Assembly: GCA_027487675.1 (NCBI GenBank)
Contig: JAIYDD010000023.1
Location: 1 to 60,808 of the forward strand
Direction of reading: 5' to 3'
Length of the DNA stretch: 60,808 nt
From: Acetobacteraceae bacterium
GTDB taxonomy: Bacteria > Pseudomonadota > Alphaproteobacteria > Acetobacterales > Acetobacteraceae
The stretch's first letter is position 1. Every line of letters begins with the position of its first letter. Both the position numbers and the translations under genes were made by a program. Shown in pieces: positions 25,118 through 34,462 of this stretch. The notes under the pieces are model-generated. The model was not told where the DNA came from, searched no databases, and saw only the letters and a list, made by a program, of their open reading frames with translations.

Positions 25118-25994
25118 GGCTCTGCCCCGTATGCGCGAGGTCATGCGCGCGAGATGTTCGCGGCCCGTGATGGTCGGCGGCGCGGTGGCTCGCAGATCGC
25201 GGCGCGGCAGGCCGTATGCCCGCTTCGTGGAGGGTCCCGGCGCCGGGGCAGGATGGCATCGCGCAGCCGGCGATGGGCGATCCTCCACGCCCGCCAGGGC
25301 GAGGGTCATTGGCGCCGCCGCCCGCCAGGGCCTCTCCCCAGGGAGGGAATGGCGGCCATCGAGGTCGCGATGTCCTCGGCCAGCACCGCCCCGATCGGTT
25401 GCGCGAGCAGCCATGTCCGCGCCAGGTCCGGGTCGCTCGCCGGCAGGTCGCCAGGCCCGCCCAGCGTCTTCAGCCGCTTGAACCCCAACTCCACCTGCCG
25501 GCGCGGCCGGTAGAGCGCCACCAGCCGCTCCGCCGGCGTCGTCTCCGCCGGCAGCGAGGTCGGCCGCATCAGGTGGCCAGCCGCAATCCGCGTGCCGGCC
25601 TGCGTCTTCCTGCCGCCGCGGCTCGCCCGGCGCGTCAGGCGCCCGTCGGCCGCCGCCGCCGCCTCCGGCGGCAATCGCGCGATGACCCCAGGCGTGGCCG
25701 AACCGGCTGGCCGCGCAGCCGCACCAGGTGCTGCACCGGCGCATCCCCCGGGCGGCAGGTGCGCCAGCAGGTCGAACCGGCACCCGCCCTCCGACGCCTG
25801 GCGGACCTTCCGAACCCGGTGCAGCGCACCATCCGCCCGCGCCGTCGCCTCGAGGTCCACCACCGCCTCGACGCGCGCCACCACCTCGGCCCCGTACGAC
25901 AGCACGGAGGATGCAACGTCTCGCATCCAGCCGCAGGGCCACACTCGGGCGCGTCGGGACGGGCGCGCCGGATTTGCGCGGGCGGGGCAGAGCC
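25118..25994 (-). mobile_element. IS4-like deletion derivative, copy 1 (877 bp)
   Basis: The element is bounded by inverted repeats: GGCTCTGCCCCG at 25118-25129 and its complement at 25983-25994. An 876-bp second copy lies in the opposite orientation at 43291-44166, and the two align end to end with scattered single-base differences. Inside, the minus strand encodes only the C-terminal part of an IS4-family transposase. No matching target-site duplication was visible at the flanks. The gap 25078-26035 holds nothing else. Because both copies lack the same N-terminal two-thirds, they look like a non-autonomous derivative that was copied after the deletion. It ends 41 bp before the DUF2889 gene and could influence its promoter. 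Confidence 0.75.
25306..25944 (-). pseudogene. IS4-family transposase C-terminal remnant (copy 1)
   Basis: The longest frame (212 codons) contains ARLPPEAAAAADGRLTRRAS, LPAETTPAERLVALYRPRRQ followed by VELGFKRLKTLGG, and DLARTWLLAQPIGAVLAEDI. These are the typical end of IS4-type DDE transposases, including the Glu of the YREK-like motif region (YRPRRQVEL). The N-terminal catalytic Asp regions are missing and at least one frame change occurs near the DLLAHLPP segment, so it cannot be an active transposase. Confidence 0.75.
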
Positions 25995-26035
25995 GTCAAG
26001 AGAGGCACCCCCAAGCACCGGAGCACCCCAGCGGC

Positions 26036-26611
26036 ATGCCCTTGTCAGCCTCCGTCCCGCGGCAGTTCCTGCATCGGCGGGCCATCGACATCCGCGGGTA
26101 TCAGCGGGGGGATGGGTTGTTCGACATCGAAGCGCATCTCGAGGACACCAAGTCCTATCCCTTCGAGAACCAGGATCGCGGCACGGTGCAGCCGGGCGAG
26201 GCGCTGCATGGCATGTGGATGCGCCTCACGGTGGACGAGGCGATGGTGATCCAAGCCTGCGAGGCGTCGTCCGATTTCACGCCCTACACGATCTGCCCGC
26301 AGGCGGCGCCGAATTTCGGGGCCTTGGCGGGGCTGGTCATCGGGCCGGGCTTCACGCGGGCGGTGAAGGAGAGGGTGGGGGGCGTGCAGGGCTGCACGCA
26401 TCTGCGGGAGTTGCTGGCGCAGATGGCGACGGTGGCCTTCCAGACCATCGGCCCGGTGAAGTGGCGGCGGGCGCGGGAAGCGCGGGAAGCGGCGATCGCG
26501 CGGGGCGAGGCGCCGGCGCCGGCGAAGCGGGCGGTGCCGATCGGCAGTTGCTACGCCTATGCGCCGGACAGCCCGGTGGTGCGGCGGGAGAGCGACCCGG
26601 CGGAGGAGTAG
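26036..26611 (+). CDS. DUF2889 domain protein
   Basis: This 191-aa soluble protein contains the DUF2889 domain, recognisable by FLHRRAIDIRGYQRGDGLFD, a conserved EAHLEDTKSYPF and the metal-like HGMWMRLTVDEAM and QGCTHLRELL blocks. The last of these has a Cys-Thr-His conserved in the family. Members are often near CoA or aromatic-compound metabolism genes, but the function is unknown. Here it stands alone, just after the IS remnant and convergent with the BolA-like gene (13-bp gap). The C-terminal 45 residues are a charged/proline tail. Confidence 0.8.
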   Translation: MPLSASVPRQFLHRRAIDIRGYQRGDGLFDIEAHLEDTKSYPFENQDRGTVQPGEALHGMWMRLTVDEAMVIQACEASSDFTPYTICPQAAPNFGALAGLVIGPGFTRAVKERVGGVQGCTHLRELLAQMATVAFQTIGPVKWRRAREAREAAIARGEAPAPAKRAVPIGSCYAYAPDSPVVRRESDPAEE

Positions 26612-26624
26612 CGCGCGCGCCCGG

Positions 26625-26900
26625 TCAGCGCGCCGCTTCCTCCGGCGTCTGCAGCCGCAGCGCCAGCGCGTGCAGCCCGGTGCCGAATTCCGCGGCCAGG
26701 GCCTCATGCACCGCGCGCGACCGCGCCACCCGGTTCATCCCGAAAAAAGCCGGGCTGACGACCCGCACGGAATAGTGCGTCTGCCCCCCCGGCGCGGCGC
26801 CGGCATGGCCGGCGTGGCGGTGGCTGTCGTCGGTGACGGCGATGTCGGCCGGGCCGAAGGCGGCGGCGAGGGTCTCGGCGATGCGGTCGGCGCGCGTCAT
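26625..26900 (-). CDS. BolA-family protein
   Basis: This 91-aa protein has the BolA fold pattern: an N-terminal helix (TRADRIAETLAAAFGPADIA), DDSHRHAGHAGA with the conserved His-x-His region, the strand THYSVRVVSPAFFGMNRVAR (FxG-x-sxVxRHR-like) and C-terminal LAAEFGTGLHALALRLQTP. BolA proteins act with monothiol glutaredoxins in iron-sulfur homeostasis or as regulators. The pair bolA-like / J-domain gene upstream of cobS is a common alphaproteobacterial arrangement. ATG 26900 is preferred; a longer form has no family support. Confidence 0.88.
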   Translation of the reverse strand: MTRADRIAETLAAAFGPADIAVTDDSHRHAGHAGAAPGGQTHYSVRVVSPAFFGMNRVARSRAVHEALAAEFGTGLHALALRLQTPEEAAR

Positions 26901-27010
26901 GCTGCCCGGGATATGGGGCGGCGCGGCATGTCTGTCACGCCCGCTTCCGGCATGGTTGCCGAGCACCCTCTTGCCTTGCCCTTCCGGGGGGGCGCGCCCA
27001 TAAAACCGCG

Positions 27011-27628
27011 ATGGCACGCAGGGGCGACAGGATCTTCTTCGCAGGCGCGGACCGGCCCCAGCCGGTGCCGCGGGCCTGCGAGCATCCGGATTGTGCCCTG
27101 CCCGGCGAGTTCCGCGCGCCGAAGGACCGCCAGCACCTGAACGAATACCGCTGGTTCTGCCTGGAGCATGTGCGCGAATACAATCGCGCCTGGGATTATT
27201 TCCGCGGCATGGGGCCGGCCGATATCGAGAACCATCTGCGTTCCGATGCCGGCTGGCAGCGCCCGACCTGGCCGCTCGGCCGGCTCGGCGGCTTCAACCC
27301 CTTCGAGGGCGAGGCGGTGCGCGACCCGCTCGGCGTGCTGCGCGACACGCCGCTGCACCGCGCGCGGCGGGAGAAGGCGGCGCCGAAGCGGGACGAACCG
27401 CCGGCCGAGCTGCGGGCGGCGCTCGACGTGCTGGGCCTGTCCTGGCCGGTCGACCTGCCGACGGCGCGGCTGCGGTGGAAGGAGCTCGCCAAGCGCCACC
27501 ACCCCGACGCCAATGGCGGCGACCGCCAGGCCGAGGAGCGGCTGAAGGACATCAACCGGGCCTACAGCCTGTTGCGCCAGCGCCTGCCACGCCACGTGGC
27601 GGAGCCCGCCCATGCCGACGCCGGATAG
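27011..27628 (+). CDS. J-domain (DnaJ-like) protein
   Basis: This 205-aa protein has its J domain at the C-terminus (about residues 138-190): LDVLGLSWPVDLPTARLRWK, then KELAKRHHPDANGGD with the essential HPD, and LKDINRAYSLLRQ. The N-terminal part has Cys/His (ACEHPDCALPGEF, FCLEHVREYNRAWDYF), suggesting a small zinc-binding module. It would stimulate an Hsp70 partner. Orthologues usually sit between bolA and cobS in alphaproteobacteria, as here; a specific link to cobaltochelatase is unproven. Divergent from the bolA-like gene. Confidence 0.88.
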   Translation: MARRGDRIFFAGADRPQPVPRACEHPDCALPGEFRAPKDRQHLNEYRWFCLEHVREYNRAWDYFRGMGPADIENHLRSDAGWQRPTWPLGRLGGFNPFEGEAVRDPLGVLRDTPLHRARREKAAPKRDEPPAELRAALDVLGLSWPVDLPTARLRWKELAKRHHPDANGGDRQAEERLKDINRAYSLLRQRLPRHVAEPAHADAG

Positions 27629-27695
27629 GGGCCGGCTGGCCTGTTGCGTTGCCCCGCCCTAGACTGACCCCGAGACGTCACAGCCGGACCGAGAA

Positions 27696-28706
27696 ATGAC
27701 CAAGGCCGCCGCCCTCGCCGAAATCAGGCCCACTTCGGAGATCGACCTGCCCGACGTGCAGCTGAAGGTGCGCGAGGTCTTCGGCATCGACAGCGACATG
27801 GTCGTGCCGGGCTTTTCCCTCCGCACGGAACACGTGCCGGAGGTCGACCCGGCCTATCGCTTCGACCGGGACACCACGCTGGCCATCCTGGCCGGCTTCG
27901 CCTTCAACCGGCGCGTGATGGTCCAGGGCTATCACGGCACCGGCAAGTCCACGCATATCGAGCAGGTGGCGGCGCGGCTGAACTGGCCCTGCATCCGCGT
28001 GAACCTCGACAGCCACATCAGCCGCATCGACCTGATCGGCAAGGACGCGATCGTCCTGAAGGACGGCAAGCAGGTCACGGAATTCCGCGAAGGGATCCTG
28101 CCCTGGGCGCTGCAGCACCCCTGCGCGATGGTCTTCGACGAATACGACGCAGGCCGGCCGGACGTGATGTTCGTGATCCAGCGCGTGCTGGAGGTGGAGG
28201 GCAAGCTGACGCTGCTCGACCAGAACAAGGTGATCCGCCCGCACCGCGGCTTCCGGCTGTTCGCCACCGCCAACACGGTGGGGCTGGGCGACACGACCGG
28301 CCTCTATCACGGCACGCAGCAGATCAACCAGGGCCAGATGGACCGCTGGAACATCGTCGCGACCCTGAACTACCTGCCGCATGCGCAGGAGACGGCGATC
28401 GTGATGGCGAAGCTCGGCATGGATGCCGGCGACGCGAAGGAAAAGCGCCGGGTCGAGGCGATGGTGGCGCTGGCCGACCTGACGCGGGCCGGCTTCATCG
28501 CCGGCGACATCTCGACCGTGATGTCGCCGCGCACCGTGATCACCTGGGCCGAGAACACGCGCATCTTCGGCGAGGTCGGCTTCGCATTCCGCATGACCTT
28601 CCTGAACAAGTGCGACGAGGCGGAGCGCGCGACGGTGGCCGAATACTACCAGCGCTGCTTCAACGAGGAACTGCCGACGGGCAGCCTGCTGCGGAAGGCG
28701 GGGTAG
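27696..28706 (+). CDS. cobS: Cobaltochelatase subunit CobS (AAA+ ATPase)
   Basis: This 336-aa MoxR-type AAA+ ATPase forms the CobS-CobT complex that drives ATP-dependent Co2+ insertion into hydrogenobyrinic acid a,c-diamide by CobN (aerobic B12 pathway). Walker A is GYHGTGKST (residues 78-86), Walker B is [17 protein letters not shown] and sensor-1 is [12 protein letters not shown]. The N-terminal [19 protein letters not shown] is typical of CobS. cobT normally follows; here two small genes lie between. cobN is not in the window. Confidence 0.95.
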   Translation: MTKAAALAEIRPTSEIDLPDVQLKVREVFGIDSDMVVPGFSLRTEHVPEVDPAYRFDRDTTLAILAGFAFNRRVMVQGYHGTGKSTHIEQVAARLNWPCIRVNLDSHISRIDLIGKDAIVLKDGKQVTEFREGILPWALQHPCAMVFDEYDAGRPDVMFVIQRVLEVEGKLTLLDQNKVIRPHRGFRLFATANTVGLGDTTGLYHGTQQINQGQMDRWNIVATLNYLPHAQETAIVMAKLGMDAGDAKEKRRVEAMVALADLTRAGFIAGDISTVMSPRTVITWAENTRIFGEVGFAFRMTFLNKCDEAERATVAEYYQRCFNEELPTGSLLRKAG

Positions 28707-28709
28707 GCG

Positions 28710-28943
28710 ATGAGCGCGCCGCGCGCGGAGGAGGCCGAGGACGCCCTGCTGCGGGACTACGCGGCGGGTGCGATCGCCTGGGCCTGCCTCAGCCGGCGCG
28801 TCGAGGGCTATGACGAGGTGCTGGCGGGGCTTGGCCGCCTCGGCCTGACGCCGCCGGTCGCGCCGATGGCGGGGCCGAACCTCGCGGCGCGCGAGCGGGG
28901 CCGGGCCATGCTGCGCGACCTGCTGCGCCAGCCTCGGCCGTGA
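28710..28943 (+). CDS. Small antitoxin-like protein between cobS and cobT
   Basis: This 77-aa protein is rich in Ala/Leu/Arg. A helix-turn-helix-like core ([20 protein letters not shown] then [13 protein letters not shown]) is followed by the stretch [21 protein letters not shown] do not recognise a named family with certainty. The small size, the helical core and the overlapping PIN-domain gene downstream suggest an antitoxin of the UPF0175-like kind. It starts 3 bp after the cobS stop and its TGA overlaps the GTG of the next gene, so it is translated with the cob operon. Confidence 0.55.
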   Translation: MSAPRAEEAEDALLRDYAAGAIAWACLSRRVEGYDEVLAGLGRLGLTPPVAPMAGPNLAARERGRAMLRDLLRQPRP

Positions 28944-29518
28944 GCCGCCCGGTCCGCCTGATCGTGACCGACGCATCCCCGCTGATCACCCTGGCCCTGG
29001 CCGAGGCGCTCAACGTGCTGCTGCTGCCAGGCGCGCCGATCCAGGTGCCGGACGCGGTCTTCGTGGAGGCCACCCGCATCCGCACGGCGGGCGGTGCGAC
29101 CGCGCTGGTGCAATGGCTGCGCGAGCATGCCGAGCAGGCGCGCATCGTGCCGACCGAGACCGGCATCGACCAGCAGCGCCGGCTCGCCGAGGGGCGCCCG
29201 ATCCGCGGCCTGGGCGAGGTGGCGGCGATCGAGGTGCTGGACGCCTTCCTCGACCGGGAGCCGGAGGCCGACGCCCTGCTGCTGTTCGAAGACACCGATC
29301 TCATGCGGCGCCGCGCCGTGATGGACGACCGCGTCGGCCTGCTCACCACAGGCGACTTCCTTCGCGAACTGGAGGCGGCGCGGCTGATCCAGTCGAGCGA
29401 CCAGATTCTCGCGCGTGCCGCCGCGACCGGCCGGAACCTCGACCGCCAGCGCGCGCCGGGCCCGGATGGCGAGGCGCAGGCCAGGCTGCGGGCGCAGCTG
29501 CTCGGAGACCAGGGATGA
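28940..29518 (+). CDS. PIN-domain-like protein (DUF3368-type, possible VapC-like RNase)
   Basis: This 192-aa protein opens with [20 protein letters not shown], the start of PIN/DUF3368 domains with the first acidic residue. It continues with [12 protein letters not shown] (second acidic), [15 protein letters not shown] (third) and [15 protein letters not shown] with the fourth acidic cluster, then [14 protein letters not shown]. This order is that of a PIN nuclease fold. The N-terminal GTG overlaps the stop of the small helical protein and its own TGA overlaps the cobT ATG, an arrangement like a toxin-antitoxin pair embedded in cobS-cobT. RNase activity is inferred, not shown. Confidence 0.7.
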   Translation: MSRPVRLIVTDASPLITLALAEALNVLLLPGAPIQVPDAVFVEATRIRTAGGATALVQWLREHAEQARIVPTETGIDQQRRLAEGRPIRGLGEVAAIEVLDAFLDREPEADALLLFEDTDLMRRRAVMDDRVGLLTTGDFLRELEAARLIQSSDQILARAAATGRNLDRQRAPGPDGEAQARLRAQLLGDQG

Positions 29519-31380
29519 GCAAGCCGGACCAGACCCGCCAGGAAGAATTCAAGCGCGCCACCGCCGGCGCCGTGCGCGCCATCGCGCACAGCGCGGAGGT
29601 GCAGGTCGCCTACCAGCCCGGCCCCGCCGGCGTGGCCGGCAAGCGCGCCCGCCTGCCGCTGCCCACGCGCGCCCTGCCGCCCGCCGAAATGGCGAAGCTG
29701 CGCGGCGCGGCGGACGCCATCGCGCTGAAGCTCCGCCACCATGACGAGGGCGTGCACGCCGCCCGCCTGCCCGTCCGCCGCGAGGCGAAGGAGGTCTTCG
29801 ACGCGCTGGAGGATGTCCGCGTCGAGGTCGTCGGCAGCCAGCACATGGCCGGTGTGGCCGCCAATCTCCGCGCCCGTCTCGCCGACCAGTGCGAGGCCGA
29901 GGGCTATGACCGCATGACGCGGAAGGACCAGCTGCCGCTGCCCGCCGCACTCGGCCTGCTGGCGCGGGAGAGGCTGACCGGCGAGCCGGTGCCGGCCGCG
30001 GCCGCGCGCGTGCTCGAGCTTTGGCGCGACACGCTCGGCACCAAGGCTGAGGACGCGCTGGCCGAGATGGCCGGCACCAGCGCCAACCAGGACGCCTATG
30101 CCCGCGCCGCGCGCAAGCTGCTCGCGGCGCTGGATCTCGCCGAGGCCGAGGTCGAGACCCAGTCCGAGCAGGACGAGGAGGAAGGCGAGGGCGGCGAGAA
30201 CACCACCCAGCAGGACCAGTCCGGCGAGGGCGATAGCCAGGCGCAGGACACGGAGAGCATGCTCGGCGCCCAGCCCGAGCAGATGCAGGGCGATGCCGCC
30301 GAGGACGAGAGCGGCGAGGGCGAGGAGGAAGGTGCCGCCGCCGAGGGCGACGACCGCCCGGGCGGCCCGCAGCAGCGCAAGGAAGTGCCGCAGGTCGACG
30401 ACCCCAGCGCCTATCGCGCCTATGCCAAGCAGTTCGACGAGGTGGTGGAGGCCGACGACCTCTGCGACCCCGAGGAGCTGTCGCGGCTGCGCCAGCAGCT
30501 CGACCAGCAGCTGTCGCATCTGCAGGGCGTCGTCTCCAAGCTGGCAAACCGGCTGCAGCGCCGCCTGATGGCGCAGCAGCAGCGCGCCTGGGAATTCGAC
30601 CTCGAGGAAGGGCTGCTGGACGTCGCGCGGCTGGCGCGCGTGGTGGTCAACCCGATGCAGTCGCTGTCCTACAAGCGGGAACGCGAGGCGGATTTCCGCG
30701 ACACCGTGGTCTGCCTGCTGATCGACAATTCGGGCTCGATGCGCGGCCGGCCGATCACCGTCGCCGCCATGTGCTGCGACATCCTGGCGCGCACGCTGGA
30801 ACGCTGCGGGGTGAAGGTGGAGATCCTGGGCTTCACGACGCGCGCCTGGAAGGGCGGCCAGTCGCGCGAGCGCTGGGTGCAGGACGGCAAGCCGCGCAAC
30901 CCGGGCCGCCTGAACGATCTGCGCCACGTGGTCTACAAGGGCGCCGATGCGCCCTGGCGCCGGGCGCGGAAGAACCTCGGCCTGATGCTGCGCGAGGGGC
31001 TGCTGAAGGAGAACATCGACGGCGAGGCGCTGGAATGGGCGTATCGCCGCCTGCTGGCGCGCACCGAGCGCCGGCGGATCATGATGGTGATCAGCGACGG
31101 CGCGCCGGTGGATGATTCGACGCTGTCCGTGAACCCCGGCAACTACCTGGAACGCCATTTGCGCAAGGTGATCCACGAGATCGAGGGCCGCGACCTGGTG
31201 GAGCTGATCGCCATCGGCATCGGCCATGACGTCACGCGGTACTATCGCCGCGCGGTGACGATCGTGGATGCCGAGGAGCTGGGCGGCACCATGATGAAGA
31301 AGCTCGCCGAGCTGTTCGACGAGGACGCCGCGCTCGCCTGGCAACGAGCCGCCGCGGAACGCGCGCCCGCCCTGGTGTGA
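29515..31380 (+). CDS. cobT: Cobaltochelatase subunit CobT
   Basis: This 621-aa partner of CobS has an N-terminal CobT domain ([20 protein letters not shown]). A long acidic Glu/Asp/Gln-rich linker covers about residues 215-300 ([22 protein letters not shown]), and a C-terminal von Willebrand A domain follows. The MIDAS motif is [11 protein letters not shown] (Asp404, Ser406, Ser408), with FTTRAWKGG and [13 protein letters not shown] completing the metal site. It starts in ATGA overlap with the PIN gene. Its last codons and stop are duplicated 96 bp downstream (see repeat at 31348-31504). Confidence 0.95.
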   Translation: MSKPDQTRQEEFKRATAGAVRAIAHSAEVQVAYQPGPAGVAGKRARLPLPTRALPPAEMAKLRGAADAIALKLRHHDEGVHAARLPVRREAKEVFDALEDVRVEVVGSQHMAGVAANLRARLADQCEAEGYDRMTRKDQLPLPAALGLLARERLTGEPVPAAAARVLELWRDTLGTKAEDALAEMAGTSANQDAYARAARKLLAALDLAEAEVETQSEQDEEEGEGGENTTQQDQSGEGDSQAQDTESMLGAQPEQMQGDAAEDESGEGEEEGAAAEGDDRPGGPQQRKEVPQVDDPSAYRAYAKQFDEVVEADDLCDPEELSRLRQQLDQQLSHLQGVVSKLANRLQRRLMAQQQRAWEFDLEEGLLDVARLARVVVNPMQSLSYKREREADFRDTVVCLLIDNSGSMRGRPITVAAMCCDILARTLERCGVKVEILGFTTRAWKGGQSRERWVQDGKPRNPGRLNDLRHVVYKGADAPWRRARKNLGLMLREGLLKENIDGEALEWAYRRLLARTERRRIMMVISDGAPVDDSTLSVNPGNYLERHLRKVIHEIEGRDLVELIAIGIGHDVTRYYRRAVTIVDAEELGGTMMKKLAELFDEDAALAWQRAAAERAPALV

Positions 31381-31504
31381 CCCGCGCGGGCGGCCCGCCG
31401 CCAGGCTGCCTTTCGTCCGCGCGCCTTTGGCGTGACGCAGCGGGCCGCCGCGGAACGCGCGCCCGCCCTGGTGTGAGCGGCCCCGGCGGCCCGCCGCCAG
31501 GCCC
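31348..31504 (+). repeat. Direct duplication of the cobT 3' end
   Basis: A 33-bp stretch ending in the cobT stop (31348-31380) recurs exactly at 31444-31476, 96 bp further on, including the GTGTGA junction. The sequence following each copy is also similar (GGCGGCCCGCCGCCAGGC after both). The copy is outside the cobT frame and lies inside the proposed N-terminal coding region of the next gene, where it duplicates a possible GTG start. Confidence 0.85.
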
Positions 31505-32540
31505 CCCGGGTTCCAAGGGCCTTTCGGCCCTTGGCGGGGAGAGTACGAGAGGGGCAGCGCCCCTCTCGGGCCAGTCGCGAACCCCCGCCCCCACCCGCCG
31601 CGCCCTGCTCGCCGCCCTGGCCGCTTTGGCCCCCGCCTGCGCCACCGCGCAGCGCCCCGGCGTGCTGGCCGTGCCCTTCGCCCTGCCCGACCTCCCGCCG
31701 CAGGCTGCGCTGCGCCCCCTGGGTGCGCTGGAGATCGACCCCGCGCGGCTCGGCTTCGGCGGCCTCTCGGCCATCCACCTGGCGCCCGACCTCACCGTCA
31801 CGATGGTCAGCGACCTGGCGCGCTGGGCGGAGCTGCGGCTCGATCTCGACGAGTCGTTGCGTCCGCGGGGGCTCGCCCTGCTGCGCGCCGGCCCGTTGCG
31901 CGACGGCGCCGGCCGGCCGCTGCGCCGCGGCCATGCCGGCGACTCCGAAGCGCTGGCCCGCCTGCCCGATGGCGGCTGGCTGGTCGCCTATGAACGCTGG
32001 CACCGCATCCGCCACCACCCGACGCTGGACGCCCCCGGCCTTTATGTCGAAGCGCCGCCGGGCGTCGAACGGGCTGCCGCGAATGGCGGGCTGGAATCGC
32101 TCGCCGTGCTGCCGGACGGGCGCTGGCTCGCCATCGCCGAGGAGTTGCCGCTGCCCGAGGCCGAGGGCGCCACCGCGGCCTGGATCGGCGGACCCGGCGC
32201 CTGGCGGCCGATCGGCTGGCGTCCGGCGCCGGGCCATGCCCCGACCGATGCCGCGCCGCTGCCGGATGGCGGGCTGTTGGTGCTGGAACGCGCCTTCTCG
32301 ATCTTCGCCGGCTTCACCTGCCGGCTGGTGCGCGTGCCCGCCGCCGCGCTGGCCGACCCGCCGCCGGGCACTATCCTGGAAGGCGAGGCGATCCTGGCCA
32401 TGCCACCCTTCCCGGCGGACAATTGGGAAGGCGTAGCGGTCGCGCGCCATCGCGGCCGGACGCTGGTGGCGCTGGTGTCCGACGACAACGAGAACCGGTT
32501 GCAGCGCAGCCTGATGATGCTGTTCGAACTGCGCGACTGA
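31377..32540 (+). CDS. Exported esterase-like-activity-of-phytase family protein (start uncertain)
   Basis: The mature region is a beta-propeller-like protein of the phytase-like/esterase-like family: [82 protein letters not shown]-type block (read as [13 protein letters not shown] and [15 protein letters not shown]). A signal peptide ([19 protein letters not shown]) begins only about 68 codons after the GTG at 31377. In between, the coding region is made of the cobT-end duplication and two hairpins, with no ATG. Possible starts are GTG 31377 (overlapping cobT) or the duplicated GTG 31473, giving 387 or 355 aa. The odd N-terminus suggests the true start was displaced. Substrate unknown. Confidence 0.65.
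   Translation: MTRAGGPPPGCLSSARLWRDAAGRRGTRARPGVSGPGGPPPGPPGSKGLSALGGESTRGAAPLSGQSRTPAPTRRALLAALAALAPACATAQRPGVLAVPFALPDLPPQAALRPLGALEIDPARLGFGGLSAIHLAPDLTVTMVSDLARWAELRLDLDESLRPRGLALLRAGPLRDGAGRPLRRGHAGDSEALARLPDGGWLVAYERWHRIRHHPTLDAPGLYVEAPPGVERAAANGGLESLAVLPDGRWLAIAEELPLPEAEGATAAWIGGPGAWRPIGWRPAPGHAPTDAAPLPDGGLLVLERAFSIFAGFTCRLVRVPAAALADPPPGTILEGEAILAMPPFPADNWEGVAVARHRGRTLVALVSDDNENRLQRSLMMLFELRD
31513..31568. repeat. Two adjacent perfect stem-loops
   Basis: Stem 1 is 31513-31521/31526-31534 (9 bp, loop TTTC). Stem 2 is 31546-31555/31559-31568 (10 bp, loop AGC). Stem 2 has the same G-run/AGC/C-run design as hairpins at 5207-5229 and 5445-5469. The pair lies between cobT and the hydrophobic signal of the next gene, so it could terminate or protect the cobT message. 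Confidence 0.75.
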
Positions 32541-32661
32541 CGTCGTCCCTGACCGCCGCGTGAAGGGGGAGGTGCCGGTGCTGCGCGCCGCGGGGCCGAG
32601 GCTTCCGGTCGCGCTCCGGCCCTGTCGGGCCGTGCCGAGGCGCGCCCCGGTCGTGCCCGGC

Positions 32662-33447
32662 TCAGGCGGCCTGGAGCAGCCTGGTCCGCGGCAGGGTCAG
32701 CCAGGCGCGGGCGCCGATGCCCGGCGCGCTTTCCAGGCGGATGTCGCCGCCATGGGCGGCGGCCAGCGACCGCGCCAGGCTCAGCCCAAGGTCCAGCCCG
32801 CGCGTGCCGCCGCCCAGCGCGGCTTCCGCGCCGATATCCTCGGCATGCAGGCCGTCGCCCTCATCCTCCACCACGATGGCGACGGTCTCGCTTGCCTCCA
32901 CGTAGCGCAGCACCACGCTGTCGCCGTCCCGGGAATGGCGGGCGGCGCGGCGCAGCAGGGCGGCGAGCGCGCCTTCCAGCGCGCGGCGGTCGGCGCGGAT
33001 GGTCAGGTTGCGCAGCGCCGGGTCCACCTGCCAGTGGCGGCGCGCCGGCCGGATCTGCCCGGCCACCGCTGCGATCGCCGCATCCACCACCGGGCCCATC
33101 GAGTTCGGCGCCTCGTGCAGAGCGCGGGTCGCGGGGTCGCCGGCGAATTGGGAAAGGTCGTCGGCCAAGCGCAGCAGTTGCTGTGCCACGCCCTCGATCG
33201 TCGCGGGGCGCCCGGCTTCCCGCGCCGCCGCGCTCTGCTCCTTCGTCAGCTCGGCCAGCAGGGCGAGGCCTGGCCCGCGCAGCTCCTGCGCCGCGAGGGA
33301 CAGGCAGCGGGCACGCGCCGCCGCCAGCCGGTCGGCATCCGCCAGGCGCTGCCGGGCGCGGACCAGCCGCGTGCGCAGCCGCAGCGCCAGCAGCAGGGCC
33401 AGCACGGCGGGCGTCAGCAGCAGGAGGTCTAAGGCATCCATGGTCAT
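32662..33447 (-). CDS. Histidine-kinase-like protein lacking the phosphorylated His
   Basis: This 261-aa protein has one N-terminal membrane helix (LDLLLLTPAVLALLLAL), then a dimerisation-helix pair and a HATPase-like domain. At the place of the SHELRTP phosphorylation motif it has AAQELRGPG, with Gln54 instead of His. The N-box, normally NLLxNA, reads ALLRRAARHS, so the Mg-binding Asn is also missing. The G1 box (VEDEGDGL) and G2 region (RGLDLGLSLARSLAAAHGG) remain. It is therefore probably a pseudokinase or a dimerising/nucleotide-sensing protein rather than an active kinase. No cognate response regulator is adjacent. Confidence 0.75.
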   Translation of the reverse strand: MTMDALDLLLLTPAVLALLLALRLRTRLVRARQRLADADRLAAARARCLSLAAQELRGPGLALLAELTKEQSAAAREAGRPATIEGVAQQLLRLADDLSQFAGDPATRALHEAPNSMGPVVDAAIAAVAGQIRPARRHWQVDPALRNLTIRADRRALEGALAALLRRAARHSRDGDSVVLRYVEASETVAIVVEDEGDGLHAEDIGAEAALGGGTRGLDLGLSLARSLAAAHGGDIRLESAPGIGARAWLTLPRTRLLQAA

Positions 33448-33628
33448 CGCGGGAAGGTTGCGACGATTCTGGTTGAGAACCGGTTAACCGCATCGCCCGG
33501 GCTCATTCAGGCGCCAACGGCGTCTTCACCGGCCTGCGAAACACCGTGCGGGCCGTCCGGGTCGAAAGGTGCGACCTGGCGGCCGCGGCCGCTCGGCACC
33601 CGCCGCGCCCGCCAGCCCCCTGGAACGC

Positions 33629-33660
33629 AAAACGCGCCCGGGCGCAGGGCGCCGGGCGCG
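33629..33660 (-). terminator. Probable intrinsic terminator of rpmB
   Basis: Reading the minus strand, a GC-rich imperfect hairpin (33634-33659, one bulge) is followed by TTTT at 33632-33629, about 45 bp after the rpmB stop. It is one of the few hairpins here with a T run. Confidence 0.6.
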
Positions 33661-33703
33661 GAAGCGGTGCCGGACCGGGCCCGGACAGGCCCGGCGGACA
33701 GGC

Positions 33704-34000
33704 TCAGGCGGCGGCCTTGGCGGCCTGCGCACGCACCAGGCGGCGCTTGATCACGGTCGCCTCGACCGGCAGGCGGCGATCGGGGGTGGAGAGCAGGAAG
33801 GCGTCGATGCCGCCATTGTGCTCCACCGTGCGGATGCCGTTCACCGTCAGCCGCAGCCGGATGCGGGCGCCCAGGATGTCGGAGAAGAACGACGTCTCCT
33901 GCAGGTTGGGCAGGTAGCGCCGGCGGGTCTTGTTGTTGGCGTGGCTGACGTTGTTGCCCGTCAGCACGCCCTTGCCGGTGACAGCGCAGCGGCGGGCCAT
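33704..34000 (-). CDS. rpmB: Ribosomal protein L28
   Basis: This 98-aa 50S ribosomal protein begins [20 protein letters not shown], the L28 signature, and continues [20 protein letters not shown] and [20 protein letters not shown]. It has the Lys/Arg-rich C-terminal tail typical of the alphaproteobacterial form. It stands alone with its own terminator. Confidence 0.97.
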   Translation of the reverse strand: MARRCAVTGKGVLTGNNVSHANNKTRRRYLPNLQETSFFSDILGARIRLRLTVNGIRTVEHNGGIDAFLLSTPDRRLPVEATVIKRRLVRAQAAKAAA

Positions 34001-34131
34001 GGTCGAATTCCACGAAGTGGCGCGTGCGTGGCCTTGGCCGGGCGCGCGCTTGGTTGTCCGGAGCCGGGGCGTATCGCGGATCGATGCCCGCGAGTCAAGG
34101 CTGCCGGGGCAGCGTCGGGGTCGGCCGCGCG

Positions 34132-34395
34132 CTACAGCTTGCCCGGATGGCTCGGCGCGTTGCGCATCTCGTCGAGCTCGCCCGCTTCCACCGAGGCCAG
34201 CGCGCTGCGCAGCACCTGCGCCACCGCCCGGTCGTCCAGCGTCCGCGACAGCATGCCGATCGCTCCGCCGAGCAGCGCGGAGGCGATCGAGATCGGCGCG
34301 ATGTTCTGCCCCGTCATGTACTCGATCGCCTTGTCCACGATGGCCCCGGCATGGCTGAGGTCTTCGGGGGCCATCCCCTCGGGGTCCAGCTGCAT
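34132..34395 (-). CDS. Small hypothetical protein
   Basis: This 87-aa acidic protein was not recognised. It starts [20 protein letters not shown], has a Gly/Ala-rich hydrophobic patch ([18 protein letters not shown]) that may be a short membrane or packing helix, and ends [15 protein letters not shown] longer form with an upstream in-frame GTG is possible. It is downstream of the ABC exporter gene on the same strand (67-bp gap) and may share its transcript. Confidence 0.55.
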   Translation of the reverse strand: MQLDPEGMAPEDLSHAGAIVDKAIEYMTGQNIAPISIASALLGGAIGMLSRTLDDRAVAQVLRSALASVEAGELDEMRNAPSHPGKL

Positions 34396-34462
34396 CAGGC
34401 GATCCTCCAAACGGTCCCGCACATGGGGTGGGCACGCGGCCCGCAAAAGCCCTGGCGTAAGG

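Noticed and set aside
25118-25994. Target-site duplication around IS copy 1
   Set aside because: Flanking bases (CTGCAA on one side, GTCAAG on the other) do not form a convincing direct repeat; the same holds for copy 2.
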